In this document: piece after piece, positions 17,798 to 25,821 of the stretch
Layout: each line of letters opens with the position of its first letter
Position numbering within the stretch: position 1 is the first letter of the stretch
DNA from: Limisphaerales bacterium
Lineage (GTDB): Bacteria > Verrucomicrobiota > Verrucomicrobiia > Limisphaerales > AAA164-E04
Length of the DNA: 32,856 bases
Assembly (NCBI GenBank): GCA_024761205.1
Contig: JAMASS010000047.1
Location: 1-32,856 of the forward strand
Direction: 5' to 3'
Notes under the pieces: generated by a model
Told to the model about the DNA's origin: nothing
Database searches by the model: none
What the model saw: the letters and a program-made list of their open reading frames with translations, nothing else
Made by a program: the position numbers and the translations under genes

Positions 17798-18751
17798 TTA
17801 CTGGTGAAAGGCCGTGCGCAGGCGGGCGGCATTCTCCTGCATAATGGTCAAGAAGTCGCCGGACTCCGGAATCCCTCCTACTGTCAGAATCACAATGGGC
17901 GTCACTCCTGCCTCACGCAATCGCGAAGCCACCGACGCCTCAGGCGACCCTTCCCAAAGCATCCAACGAGCAGGTTGCTCTTCCATTAGCTCATCAAACT
18001 TTGCCCACTCAGACTCCTCAACAGCCTCACCCGGTTCCCAGTGAAAATTCGTGAGCTTGAGTCCGTAACGCCGGGCCAAATATTGATACACCGGATGTGA
18101 GGCGAAAACTGGTTCCTTGAGCGACTCCGGGATGGCGTCGTTAAACTGCTGATCGATTGCGAGAAGATCCGCCTCTAACCCACGAAAATTTTCTCCATAC
18201 GGCCTCGCATGCTGCGGATACCGTTCCATCAGTCGATCCGCAATCTCACGAGCCTGCTGCAATAGGAGTTCAAAATCCAGCCAAGAGGTGAAGACAACTG
18301 CTCCATGCGAGTGCTCTCCGGAATCACCGTGACTGTGCGTCACCATCTCTTGTTCGAAGATATAACGATCGCGAATTGGCTTACCCGTATCAATCACACG
18401 ACTGTAAGGCAGGGTCACATTTTGAACCCACTTGGCGTAGTCCGCACCCCACAACAAGATGAGATCGGCGTTCTGATAGGCTTGAACATGGGTCTCCGTA
18501 GGCCGCCAAAAAGCCGGATCACTGCCGCTCTCAGGCGGCAACACTACTTTGGCGTGTTCCCCGACAATTCGGCTGGTCAAATACCAAAGAGGATAGTTGA
18601 CGACGTAGATTATCGGTGGCCCTTCGGTTCCTTTCCTCGGCGCCTCACTGCGCTCGGTCGGCGCCTGCCCCTGAGGCGAACATCCTGCGGCGCCAATCGC
18701 CATAATGACTGCAATCGCCCAGCCTGTGATAATCCTCAGCATCCCTTCCAT
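17798..18751 (-). CDS. ZnuA-like metal-binding lipoprotein (ABC substrate-binding protein)
   Basis: A 317-aa protein from the ATG at 18751; an upstream frame reaches 18859 but runs through an inverted repeat and lacks a signal, so it is rejected. The N-terminus MEGMLRIITGWAIAVIMAIG with AAGC fits a lipoprotein signal (acylated C24), placing it in the periplasm on a membrane. Features of cluster A-I metal-binding proteins: an early strand IIYVVNYPLWYL, HVQAYQNADLILLWGADYAK, a His-rich loop THSHGDSGEHSHG as in zinc-binding members, VFASHPVYQYLARRYGL with a ligand His, and a C-terminal VILTVGG strand. Zinc is the likeliest ligand. No ZnuB or ZnuC lies beside it; the partners are the LolD/FtsX-type pair upstream, co-directional and 134 nt away. 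Confidence 0.85.
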   Translation of the reverse strand: MEGMLRIITGWAIAVIMAIGAAGCSPQGQAPTERSEAPRKGTEGPPIIYVVNYPLWYLTSRIVGEHAKVVLPPESGSDPAFWRPTETHVQAYQNADLILLWGADYAKWVQNVTLPYSRVIDTGKPIRDRYIFEQEMVTHSHGDSGEHSHGAVVFTSWLDFELLLQQAREIADRLMERYPQHARPYGENFRGLEADLLAIDQQFNDAIPESLKEPVFASHPVYQYLARRYGLKLTNFHWEPGEAVEESEWAKFDELMEEQPARWMLWEGSPEASVASRLREAGVTPIVILTVGGIPESGDFLTIMQENAARLRTAFHQ

Positions 18752-18787
18752 ACGCTCTCTCAATCCGATGCTTCTCCGCGATTTGGT

Positions 18788-18857
18788 GGGGCGAGACTCC
18801 GACGAGCCCGGAGTGATCTCAGGTGGGCGAACGCTCGGCTCACCGGAGTCTCGCCCC
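18788..18857 (-). repeat. 14-bp perfect inverted repeat between permease and binding-protein genes
   Basis: GGGGCGAGACTCCG (18788-18801) is matched exactly in inverted form at 18844-18857, with an A-T pair extending it. The 42-nt interior has weaker complementary bits (GAGCC/GGCTC). In the transcript it would form a long hairpin about 37 nt upstream of the lipoprotein start. It has no T-tract. It could be a repeat element, an RNA stabiliser or an attenuator. Confidence 0.7.
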
Positions 18858-18884
18858 ATTTGGGAAGTCTTTCAATGTACCACT

Positions 18885-20063
18885 CTATCCCAACATTCGG
18901 TTCAACCACAGTTCAAAACTGGAGTAGGCCATGAGAGTTAACACAACCGTGCTCAACCCACTCGCCAAAAATACCAAACCAAATTCGGTCGCCACCAATC
19001 CCAAAACAGTTCCTCGGCGGCAGCCCAGCAAAAAAAGCGTCTCCATCTCCTTTTCCCGCAGCCGCAACGAAAGCAATGTTACCAAGACCAAAAACAAGCC
19101 CGCAATGACAGTGACCAAGAAAGAATTGAGATCCAAAAACCGCCGTGCCTTCATCACCGTACGCATCATCTCAGAAACGACTTCACGCGGTCGCAGAACC
19201 TGCAGCCGACTTTCACGCGTGTTGTAGCGGCCCCGCAACAGAGTTCCCGACTTAACATCGCGAGGAAAGACCAACAACCCCGATAGCGGTCGCTCCCCGG
19301 ACGCGGCATGAAAATGGAAGGAATCTATGTTTTGATCAGTGATTTCCATGTACTGCACCAACGCCGCATTCGCGACAATATTGCTGTCACTACGACGCAG
19401 CACCACCGAGTCATCCGCCGCCGCTTCCAAATCCATATGTCCATGGCCAATACCGGCAATGATCCAGGCAGTCTTGATGTCGACAAACACCGCCTCATCA
19501 TCAGCGGAATCCAATCTCGAAAGGACACCAACGACCCGCATTTTCAGCGGGTACCCACCAGCTATATTAAAGACATTCTCCGGATCAGACATCAGCGAAT
19601 CGCCTACTTCTAGTTCCAGAGCTTCAGCCACCGAAGCGCCGACCACGCACTCGCCCAATCGGAACAATAAGCGACCAGCAGCCATCCTCAGACCGCGAAT
19701 TTCAAAATACTCCAGCGACGTCCCGACAATCGGATAGCCGCGCGCTCGAAAATTGACATACAACGGAACCACTTGGGCGAAGCCCGTCTCTCGCACGGCA
19801 TCAGCTTCCGCTACCGAGATCATCTCGGGCGTCCGTCCCCCGAAGTAGAGGGCATGGAACACCAAATCAAATCGACTCCCCTTCGCCCCCATAACCATCG
19901 GCGTCGCCTCACTCCGTGCCCAAAGGGTCCGCTGAAAATTCCCCAGCAGGAAGTGAATTGCCACCGGGAGAAAGAAGGTCAAAGTCAGGCAAATCCAAAG
20001 GATCGCAGTCTGCCATCGGTGGAACCACACGTATCGCCAAGCCAAACAAAGGATGCCCTTCAT
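18885..20063 (-). CDS. FtsX/MacB-like ABC transporter permease
   Basis: A 392-aa inner-membrane protein. An N-terminal membrane helix (AILWICLTLTFFLPVAIHFL, ~20-40) is followed by a ~270-residue periplasmic domain of MacB_PCD type, containing VVPLYVNFRARGYPIVGTS and GECVVGASVAEALELEVGD. Then come helices at ~315-335 (VTVIAGLFLVLVTLLSL) and ~358-385. The coupling segment LRLREKEMETLFLLGCRR between helices is the FtsX-family element contacting the ATPase. A fourth helix is not evident, and the protein ends soon after the third. The ATG overlaps the ATPase stop (ATGA), so the two are coupled. Such permeases do not conduct substrate in the usual way but transmit force across the periplasm; here the neighbour suggests metal handling. 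Confidence 0.86.
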   Translation of the reverse strand: MKGILCLAWRYVWFHRWQTAILWICLTLTFFLPVAIHFLLGNFQRTLWARSEATPMVMGAKGSRFDLVFHALYFGGRTPEMISVAEADAVRETGFAQVVPLYVNFRARGYPIVGTSLEYFEIRGLRMAAGRLLFRLGECVVGASVAEALELEVGDSLMSDPENVFNIAGGYPLKMRVVGVLSRLDSADDEAVFVDIKTAWIIAGIGHGHMDLEAAADDSVVLRRSDSNIVANAALVQYMEITDQNIDSFHFHAASGERPLSGLLVFPRDVKSGTLLRGRYNTRESRLQVLRPREVVSEMMRTVMKARRFLDLNSFLVTVIAGLFLVLVTLLSLRLREKEMETLFLLGCRRGTVLGLVATEFGLVFLASGLSTVVLTLMAYSSFELWLNRMLG

Positions 20064-20734
20064 TGCAGTGCCGGCCTCCCTTGCAACGATGCGAAATCAA
20101 TGACCCGATCAAATCCCTCCAGCAGCCCCCCATCATGAGTCACCATCACCAAAGTAACAGCCTCGCCTCGGCAACATCGCAACAACAGCTCTTTGATCCT
20201 CCCCTTGTTTCTCGCATCCAGATTCCCCGTAGGTTCATCCGCCAAGATCAAACGAGGGGACGAGAGCAATGCTCGACCGATCGCCACCCGTTGACGCTCA
20301 CCCTGAGAGAGTTGCCCGGGAAGAGCTTTAATTCGCGAGGTCAGCTCAAGCTCGGTCATCAAGTCCTTCATTCGCTGCTGCGTCGCCGGTGTGACCGTGC
20401 GCCCATCCCCGATTAAGAATGGCAACAGCATGTTATCTTGAACAGACAAGTAGTCCAAAAGTCGAAAATCCTGGAAGACCATGCCGATTCGCGCGTTGCG
20501 AAATGATCGGCGCTCCGAGTCACTTAGAGCATGAATCACAGTCTCGCCAAGAACGACACGGCCGCTTGAAGGTGCCAGGATGCCTGCCAACAGATTCAAC
20601 AAGGACGTCTTTCCGGCACCGCTGGGACCGATGACCCCAACCGCCGAACCCGCTTCAACCTCCAGACTTGGAATCATAAAGAGACAGTGATCGGCGGTGT
20701 AGCCGAACGAGACTTCCTGTAGGGAAATCTTCAT
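20060..20734 (-). CDS. LolD/MacB-type ABC transporter ATPase
   Basis: A 224-aa ATP-binding subunit. Walker A is GPSGAGKTS (~36-44), the Q-loop is MVFQDFRLLDYLSV, the signature is LSQGERQRVAIGRALL, Walker B plus D-loop is LILADEPTGNLD, and the switch His is in VMVTHD. The size and sequence style fit LolD/FtsE/MacB-type ATPases that pair with FtsX-like permeases, as the coupled gene here does. Export or release of a lipoprotein or metal-binding protein, or metal uptake, are the options. Inference from context: it powers the system that includes the ZnuA-like protein. Confidence 0.92.
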   Translation of the reverse strand: MKISLQEVSFGYTADHCLFMIPSLEVEAGSAVGVIGPSGAGKTSLLNLLAGILAPSSGRVVLGETVIHALSDSERRSFRNARIGMVFQDFRLLDYLSVQDNMLLPFLIGDGRTVTPATQQRMKDLMTELELTSRIKALPGQLSQGERQRVAIGRALLSSPRLILADEPTGNLDARNKGRIKELLLRCCRGEAVTLVMVTHDGGLLEGFDRVIDFASLQGRPALQ

Positions 20735-20758
20735 CAGTCGTCGATGCGGCGGGCGTAA

Positions 20759-20953
20759 CTAAGCGGTCGAGCAGGCATCGCAAACTGCACACCGCCAACC
20801 CAAATCGGCGAAGAATCGCCGCACTTCAGACGCTTCCGCGCCCCATGAAAATAACGAAATGCCGCCAGGTTTTGGAGTGCGGTGATCATTCACCGCTTTT
20901 CCCATTTTGCCTAGCGCATTGACAGACGAGGACTCCACTCCGATCTCATTCAT
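20759..20953 (-). CDS. small hypothetical ORF inside the operon
   Basis: A 64-aa frame that fits tightly between the acyltransferase stop (18 nt upstream) and the ATPase start (24 nt downstream). The C-terminal half reads like protein (GGISLFSWGAEASEVRRFFA) and ends in CAVCDACSTA, with a C-x2-C-x2-C cluster. GGAG touches the start ATG with no spacer, so initiation there would be poor. No family is recognised. It may be a real small gene or the remains of one. Confidence 0.35.
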   Translation of the reverse strand: MNEIGVESSSVNALGKMGKAVNDHRTPKPGGISLFSWGAEASEVRRFFADLGWRCAVCDACSTA

Positions 20954-20971
20954 CTCCCATCTAACGGAAAT

Positions 20972-21970
20972 CTACTCCACAACAGATTTTTGGTTCGACT
21001 CCGTCGCACTCACTCGGCCTTTCTCAACCTGCGTTCGCCACTGCTGAAACCCGCGCCCGCTGGTCCGCCACCGATTATGCACCCAAAACCAATTTGCCGG
21101 ATCCCTGCGGACCGCATCAGTCATTGCATGCTGCACATCCTGGATAATATCATCCACCGACCTCACCTCCCCTGCTTGGCGCAGCGGAATCGCCTCGCCG
21201 ATCTCGACCGCCCACTGCCCTAAATCGGTTCGATAGCAAATTGCCGTTCTCAAATCCGCTTGGTATCGCAACGCCAAGACAGCGGGCGCCGCAGTTGACG
21301 AACAAGGCCGCCCTAAGAATTCCGTGACAACCCCGCCGCCGCCGGCATGGTGATCCGACAACAATCCCAAAACCATGCCCCCTCGCCGCAACGCCTCCTT
21401 CAATGCACCAACCTCAAAGCGCCGCTCGAAGTAACGAGTTCCCGAACATTGGCGAAGCTCGCCCATGACCCGATTTGCCGCGGAATTCTTCAGCGCACGA
21501 TAGGTCGTCGCCAACTGGGAGAAACCGATGAACTGTCCCATGCGGGCATACAATTCAAAATTTCCAAAATGCCCAATCGCAACCACATGATTCTTCACAG
21601 CGCCTCCTTCAATGATCTCCTGAAATCGCTCGACACCCTTCAATTCAACATGCGGCTTCAACTGTTCGTGACTCATGCTCGCCACCTTGATCGCACAACA
21701 GTAGCTCTCACCAAGGCGCCGGGAATTCTCCTTGGCGAGGGCAATGATCTTTTTGCGGCCCCACTCGTCGCCGTAGACATGGCTGAGATTCGCAATCGCT
21801 CGCCCCCGATGCCGTCCGTCAACCCAATACGCCAGCCCGCCAAACAAACGCCCCACCCGAGCAACATCTCTTAAGGACAGGCTTTGCAACAGCCCAACCA
21901 AAAACCGCAAGATCCAGTAGACAACGGATTCGATCACCCTAGCGAAAACAGATCTTGCCGACACAATCAT
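20972..21970 (-). CDS. lipid A biosynthesis acyltransferase (LpxL/HtrB family)
   Basis: A 332-aa inner-membrane acyltransferase that adds a secondary acyl chain to Kdo-lipid A in LPS assembly. A hydrophobic N-terminus (VIESVVYWILRFLVGLLQSL) is followed by AIANLSHVYG, the catalytic H-x4-E motif in IGHFGNFELYAR, GMVLGLLSDHHAGGGGVVTE, and DPANWFWVHNRW, which matches the family's late P.NWFW.H.RW block. With ATG at 21970 it overlaps lpxK by 32 nt; a GTG at 21937, directly after the lpxK stop, is an equally good start. Pairing with lpxK supports the call. Which acyl position it modifies cannot be told. Confidence 0.92.
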   Translation of the reverse strand: MIVSARSVFARVIESVVYWILRFLVGLLQSLSLRDVARVGRLFGGLAYWVDGRHRGRAIANLSHVYGDEWGRKKIIALAKENSRRLGESYCCAIKVASMSHEQLKPHVELKGVERFQEIIEGGAVKNHVVAIGHFGNFELYARMGQFIGFSQLATTYRALKNSAANRVMGELRQCSGTRYFERRFEVGALKEALRRGGMVLGLLSDHHAGGGGVVTEFLGRPCSSTAAPAVLALRYQADLRTAICYRTDLGQWAVEIGEAIPLRQAGEVRSVDDIIQDVQHAMTDAVRRDPANWFWVHNRWRTSGRGFQQWRTQVEKGRVSATESNQKSVVE

Positions 21971-23111
21971 GGAAATCCTTCGCCCCTTTCATAATCTTGA
22001 TCTCAACCCGCATGAAATAAAAGAGGAGGTCTCGACGATCCAACTTGGGAAAACGCACGGCATCCTTCTGCGTGGTAATGATCATCTCCGCGCCTCTTTT
22101 GACACTGCGATTGATCACATCCAGAACCTCCTGCTGGGTATAGCGATGATGATCGGCAAATCGGCGTTGGTAGACCAGCTGGTTTCCCAATTCGATCAAG
22201 CTCTGCTCAAAACTCTCGGGTTGAGCGATCCCACTCACCGTTGCCACCTTAAGGCCTTTGACCTCGTCCAGTTTCAGCCGTTTTCCTGTGAACACATCCT
22301 CAAAATAAAGGGGATGATGCACACATTCAATAATGCTGGCCTCAGGATTGTACTTGGTGATACATTCGCGAAGTTCAGATGTATCGCCGTTACTCTTGGT
22401 GATGAAAATCGTGCCAGCTCGGTTGAGGTGCGATGGCGGTTCGCGCAGAATCCCGCGCGGCAAGAGACAACCGTTCCCAAAAGGTTTTTGGTAATCAATC
22501 AACACCACATCATGTCGGCGCCCCCGCAATTTCCAATATTGAAAACCATCATCCAGCAGCAACGTATCGCAACCAAACCGCTGAATGGCAAAACGTCCGC
22601 TCTTGACTCGGTCCTTGTCGACGAGCACGACCACATCTTTTAAGTTCGACGCCAACATATAGGGCTCATCGCCCGCCATTTCGGAGTCGAGGAGCAGTGA
22701 ATTTCCATCCGAGACGACCCGCGGTGGTGTGGTCTCATTGCGCAGCAACAGTCGGTCTACCAACCGCCGATGGAACGGGGCCGGTTTGGAACGATAACCG
22801 CGCGACAAAATCGCGACCCGTCGACCAGCATCCTGTAGCTCCCGGGCAAATTTCTCGACAACTGGAGTCTTTCCCGTACCGCCAACCGTCAAATTGCCAA
22901 TAGCGATGACCTGAACCCCTAATGTGAAATCTCGCAGGATGCGCACGTTGTAAAGAAAGCGTCGGACCTTAACCGCCGATTTGAAAACCTGAGACAACCC
23001 AAACAAACCCAGCCTGACAAACGCCGCTCGATTGCTCTTTCGGTGCTCCTCAATGACCTCTAGAACCAGAGTTTCAATTGATTCGATCCATGACCGCAAC
23101 GATTCCCGCAT
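21939..23111 (-). CDS. lpxK: tetraacyldisaccharide 4'-kinase LpxK
   Basis: Transfers phosphate from ATP to the 4' position of the lipid A disaccharide at the inner membrane. The start at 23111 ([13 protein letters not shown]) is preferred, giving 390 aa; the frame extends to 23219 but the extra 36 residues do not look like family sequence. Walker A is [12 protein letters not shown] (residues ~72-83), followed by [19 protein letters not shown], the [14 protein letters not shown] block and a later [12 protein letters not shown] and [10 protein letters not shown], all in usual family order. It is the first gene of a six-gene minus-strand run that continues with the LpxL-like acyltransferase. Confidence 0.95.
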   Translation of the reverse strand: MRESLRSWIESIETLVLEVIEEHRKSNRAAFVRLGLFGLSQVFKSAVKVRRFLYNVRILRDFTLGVQVIAIGNLTVGGTGKTPVVEKFARELQDAGRRVAILSRGYRSKPAPFHRRLVDRLLLRNETTPPRVVSDGNSLLLDSEMAGDEPYMLASNLKDVVVLVDKDRVKSGRFAIQRFGCDTLLLDDGFQYWKLRGRRHDVVLIDYQKPFGNGCLLPRGILREPPSHLNRAGTIFITKSNGDTSELRECITKYNPEASIIECVHHPLYFEDVFTGKRLKLDEVKGLKVATVSGIAQPESFEQSLIELGNQLVYQRRFADHHRYTQQEVLDVINRSVKRGAEMIITTQKDAVRFPKLDRRDLLFYFMRVEIKIMKGAKDFHDCVGKICFR

Positions 23112-23333
23112 CACCGGAATTGTGCCCTTCACCTCAGCCAAGAGCAAGTGAAGGCTAAGACCAGCCTCCCCCCTCAAAGGCCAGCCAAAAACATGGGCGA
23201 ATACAAAACAACTATCCAAAGAGAGAATACCTACAATTAATTCATACTAAATAACTTGCGACAAATCCCATCAAAATGGAGTGAAAACTGCCTGTCGGGT
23301 GGAGCAGCCGCCCCCCTCCCCCGAGAAGTCTGG

Positions 23334-23362
23334 TTGACAGCTCCATAACTTCACACTACTCT
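23334..23362 (+). promoter_or_regulatory. predicted promoter of rpsU
   Basis: TTGACA at 23334-23339 and TACTCT at 23357-23362 are separated by 17 bp. The -35 is consensus, the -10 weak. A small hairpin (GGTCCT/AGGACC at 23385-23401) lies in the leader. The same intergenic region must also hold the divergent lpxK promoter, which I cannot place with confidence. Confidence 0.4.
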
Positions 23363-23436
23363 CCCCCACCCAAATGGAAAGAGCGGTCCTTTTAGAGGAC
23401 CAATCTCCACCTAGTGAAGAGAGGATGTGAGAAAAA

Positions 23437-23634
23437 TTGACAGAGATTCGTCTTAAAAAAGGGGAACCCGTGGAAAAGGCGCTCCGACGCCTGAAAAAGA
23501 GAATTGACCGCGAAGGAACGCTCAAGCAAGTGCGGAACCACCGCTACTTCGAGAAGCCGAGTGACAAGAAACGCCGGCGGATGAAGGTCGCAAAGTTCTC
23601 AGCGATGCTCAGCGCTCGCTACGCCGATCTTTAG
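23437..23634 (+). CDS. rpsU: ribosomal protein bS21
   Basis: A 65-aa basic protein of the small ribosomal subunit, close to the usual 58-71 aa. It opens TEIRLKKGEPVEKALRRLKK, continues with EGTLKQVRNHRYFEKPSDKK and has a Lys/Arg-rich tail. The start codon is TTG at 23437; no in-frame ATG or GTG fits. A purine-rich stretch (GAGAGG, 23419-23424) lies 12 nt upstream, farther than usual, so initiation is probably weak. It is monocistronic with its own terminator. bS21 is commonly involved in initiation at Shine-Dalgarno sites. Confidence 0.95.
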   Translation: MTEIRLKKGEPVEKALRRLKKRIDREGTLKQVRNHRYFEKPSDKKRRRMKVAKFSAMLSARYADL

Positions 23635-23652
23635 CCCCTAGATCGCTTTGAA

Positions 23653-23690
23653 ACCGGAGAGATACCCTGAGGTCTCTCCGGTCTTTTCTT
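23653..23690 (+). terminator. Rho-independent terminator of rpsU
   Basis: ACCGGAGAGA (23653-23662) pairs exactly with TCTCTCCGGT (23673-23682) around a 10-nt loop, followed by CTTTTCTT. It lies 18 nt after the rpsU stop and touches the end of the convergent SDR gene, which it may also serve less well. Confidence 0.85.
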
Positions 23691-24459
23691 ATCTCGGCCC
23701 GATCATCATCCCGCCATCGCAGACAATCGTTTGCCCGGTCACAAGATCCGTTCCTTGGATCAATCCCAGAATGGCTGCCGCCACATCCGCAGGGCCGCAC
23801 ACTTTCCCAAGAACCGCTCGCTGCTCATGCCCCTGCTTGGCTTGTTCATAGCTGTCGCCCAAGCCAGCTTGCGTCCAGTGATCCGCAATGAACCCTGGCG
23901 CCACCGAATTCACCCGAATATTTGGCGCAAGGGCACGAGCACACGAAACCGTTAGACTGATCAAAGCCGCCTTGGAAGCACAGTAGGCCATTGAGCTTCC
24001 GTTCCCAATCAGTCCGGCCACACTGCTAACATTGACAATCTCGCCACCCTCAGAAGATCGCTCGAGGTGGGGCTTGGCGGCGCGAATGCAATAAAACGCA
24101 CCTTTGACATTCGTCTGGAAGATGCGATCCCAATGATCATCCGTCAGCTTGTCCAGATCAGCAAATGGGAGGAAATTGGTAGTCGCCGCGTTGTTAACCA
24201 GAATATCCACACCGCCAAAAGCGGCAACCGTCTCGCTCACCAAACGCAAACAGTCAGCTTCCTGCGAAACATCAGCCTGGACGCAAAGAACTCTCGCTCC
24301 CAGCTGCTCAATCTCGTGTACAACGGTCGCGGCCTCGGCGGCGGATTGGCGGTAATTGACCACGACGGCGCTCCCGCCCCGTGCGATACCCGATGCCGTT
24401 TCCTTCCCCACACCGCGACTCGATCCTGTAACAATAGCCACTTTACCCTCAAGCTTCAT
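23689..24459 (-). CDS. SDR-family oxidoreductase (FabG-like)
   Basis: A 256-aa classical short-chain dehydrogenase starting at MKLEGKVAIVTG (24459); the longer frame to 24567 adds non-family sequence. The NAD(P)-binding motif is TGSSRGVG, followed by VNNAA; catalytic Ser lies in IVNVSSVAG, the YxxxK motif is YCASK, and the C-terminus has GQTIVCDGG as in FabG-type proteins. An acidic residue near QADVSQ matches the adenine-contact strand. Substrate unknown: fatty acyl, sugar or secondary alcohol are all possible. It is divergent from the FG-GAP gene and convergent with rpsU. An AAGCTT site overlaps codons 2-3. Confidence 0.93.
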   Translation of the reverse strand: MKLEGKVAIVTGSSRGVGKETASGIARGGSAVVVNYRQSAAEAATVVHEIEQLGARVLCVQADVSQEADCLRLVSETVAAFGGVDILVNNAATTNFLPFADLDKLTDDHWDRIFQTNVKGAFYCIRAAKPHLERSSEGGEIVNVSSVAGLIGNGSSMAYCASKAALISLTVSCARALAPNIRVNSVAPGFIADHWTQAGLGDSYEQAKQGHEQRAVLGKVCGPADVAAAILGLIQGTDLVTGQTIVCDGGMMIGPR

Positions 24460-24494
24460 GTCGAAATAATTCGGCTGGCTAACGATTTCACACA

Positions 24495-25805
24495 ATGCTA
24501 AAAGGAAACCGATCTTCTCCCATGAACCATAGCCCCTGGCAGTCGAGATTTGCCGCTCCAAAGGCAAACTGTCCCTCTGGCCAAGGAATTCGCTGGCGAG
24601 CCACCTGCAGCTGCTGGCTAACCATGATATGGTTCAGCTCCCAGGCTGCCGGAACCCTCGAGGCGGCCTGGCAACGCCATACCATCGACTCGAGTTCCCG
24701 AGGCGCCGATGGCGTGAAGCTAGCGGACGTTAATGGTGACGGCCTGCTGGATATCACCACCGGTTGGGAAGAAGGGAGTCAAGTTCGAGTTTACCTTCAT
24801 CCCGGACACAAAAAGGTTCACCGACCTTGGCCCAAGGTAACCGTAGGTCAGGTCCATTCACCCGAAGATGCCATACTCACGGATATCGACCGAGACGGCA
24901 ATTGGGATGTCATCAGCAGCTGCGAAGGCAAAACCCGGACGATCTTCGTCCATTGGGCGCCCCCGAAGACTTCCGATTACTTGCACCCATCTCACTGGGA
25001 AACCCAATCGCTCCCCATCACCACAGGGAAAGAACCGTGGATGTTTGTCATTCAACTCCCCAATGCACAAACCCGCGAGGCCTACTTCATTGCCGGCTCC
25101 AAAAACCCCAACGGCAGCATCAGCTTACTCAGCACCACCGAAAATCCCCGAAAACTTCAGCACTGGAGGAGCCGTCGTCTCTACGACGCAGGCTGGATCA
25201 TGTCCCTGCGGCCGTTCGATATGGATCTCGACGGTGATCTCGATGTCCTAGCTTCAGACCGAAACGGCCCGAAGAGGTGTGCTCTGGTTAGAGAATCCCG
25301 GTAACGGCTCTCCATCCCAGAGAGACAATTGGCGAGAACATCGGATCGGAGCCGCGCCGGGGAGGAAGTCATGTTCCTTGATGTTCGATGCGATCCCAAA
25401 ACCAAGGCGCTCGAAGTTGCCGCCTACGCCAAGCCGAATCAGATCTTTCACTTCAAGGCAACGCAATCTACCCCCTTGTCTTGGCAAGCCAGAAAATCTG
25501 TTGTGGACGCCCGCATCGGCACTGCAAAAGCAGTTCGTTTTGCGGATATCGACAACAACGGCCAGCCTGACTTAGTCGCCACAAACGAGCAGGCCAAGAA
25601 CGGACGAACAGGCGTCTTTTGGTTTCCATTGGGCAAACTTAGAAAGCCAACCATTACGCAAATCTCCGATATCTCCGGCTCCAAAGGCGTCAAGTTCGAC
25701 CGTATCGAAACCGTAGACCTTGATGACGACGGCGACCTCGATGTCATAACCTGCGAAGAAGTTGATAATCTTGGAGTGATTTGGTATGAAAATCCAATAA
25801 ACTAA
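24495..25805 (+). pseudogene. FG-GAP/VCBS-repeat secreted protein, frameshifted
   Basis: The gene would code for ~430 aa. A possible export signal lies near the start (ATG 24495 or 24522), then repeats with Ca-binding D-x-D/N-x-D/N-G loops: LADVNGDGLLD, LTDIDRDGNWD, PFDMDLDGDLD, FADIDNNGQPD and VDLDDDGDLD. Such beta-propellers are common next to sulfatases in this phylum. The first frame ends at a TAA (25302-25304). Between about 25270 and 25365 the protein continues in the +1 frame (VLWLENPG, WREHRIGAAPG), then returns to the original frame to the end at 25805. Two compensating one-base indels explain this: an extra base near the GTGTG at ~25275 and a missing G in the G-run at ~25359. Either a fresh pseudogene or two sequence errors. 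Confidence 0.8.
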
Positions 25806-25821
25806 GCCCTTTTCCTTAAAC

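Noticed and set aside
18752-18859. 36-residue N-terminal extension of the ZnuA-like protein
   Set aside because: It consists of the inverted repeat translated and would bury the lipoprotein signal; the start at 18751 restores it.
21969-22643. plus-strand 224-aa open frame
   Set aside because: Antisense shadow of lpxK, which has all family motifs.
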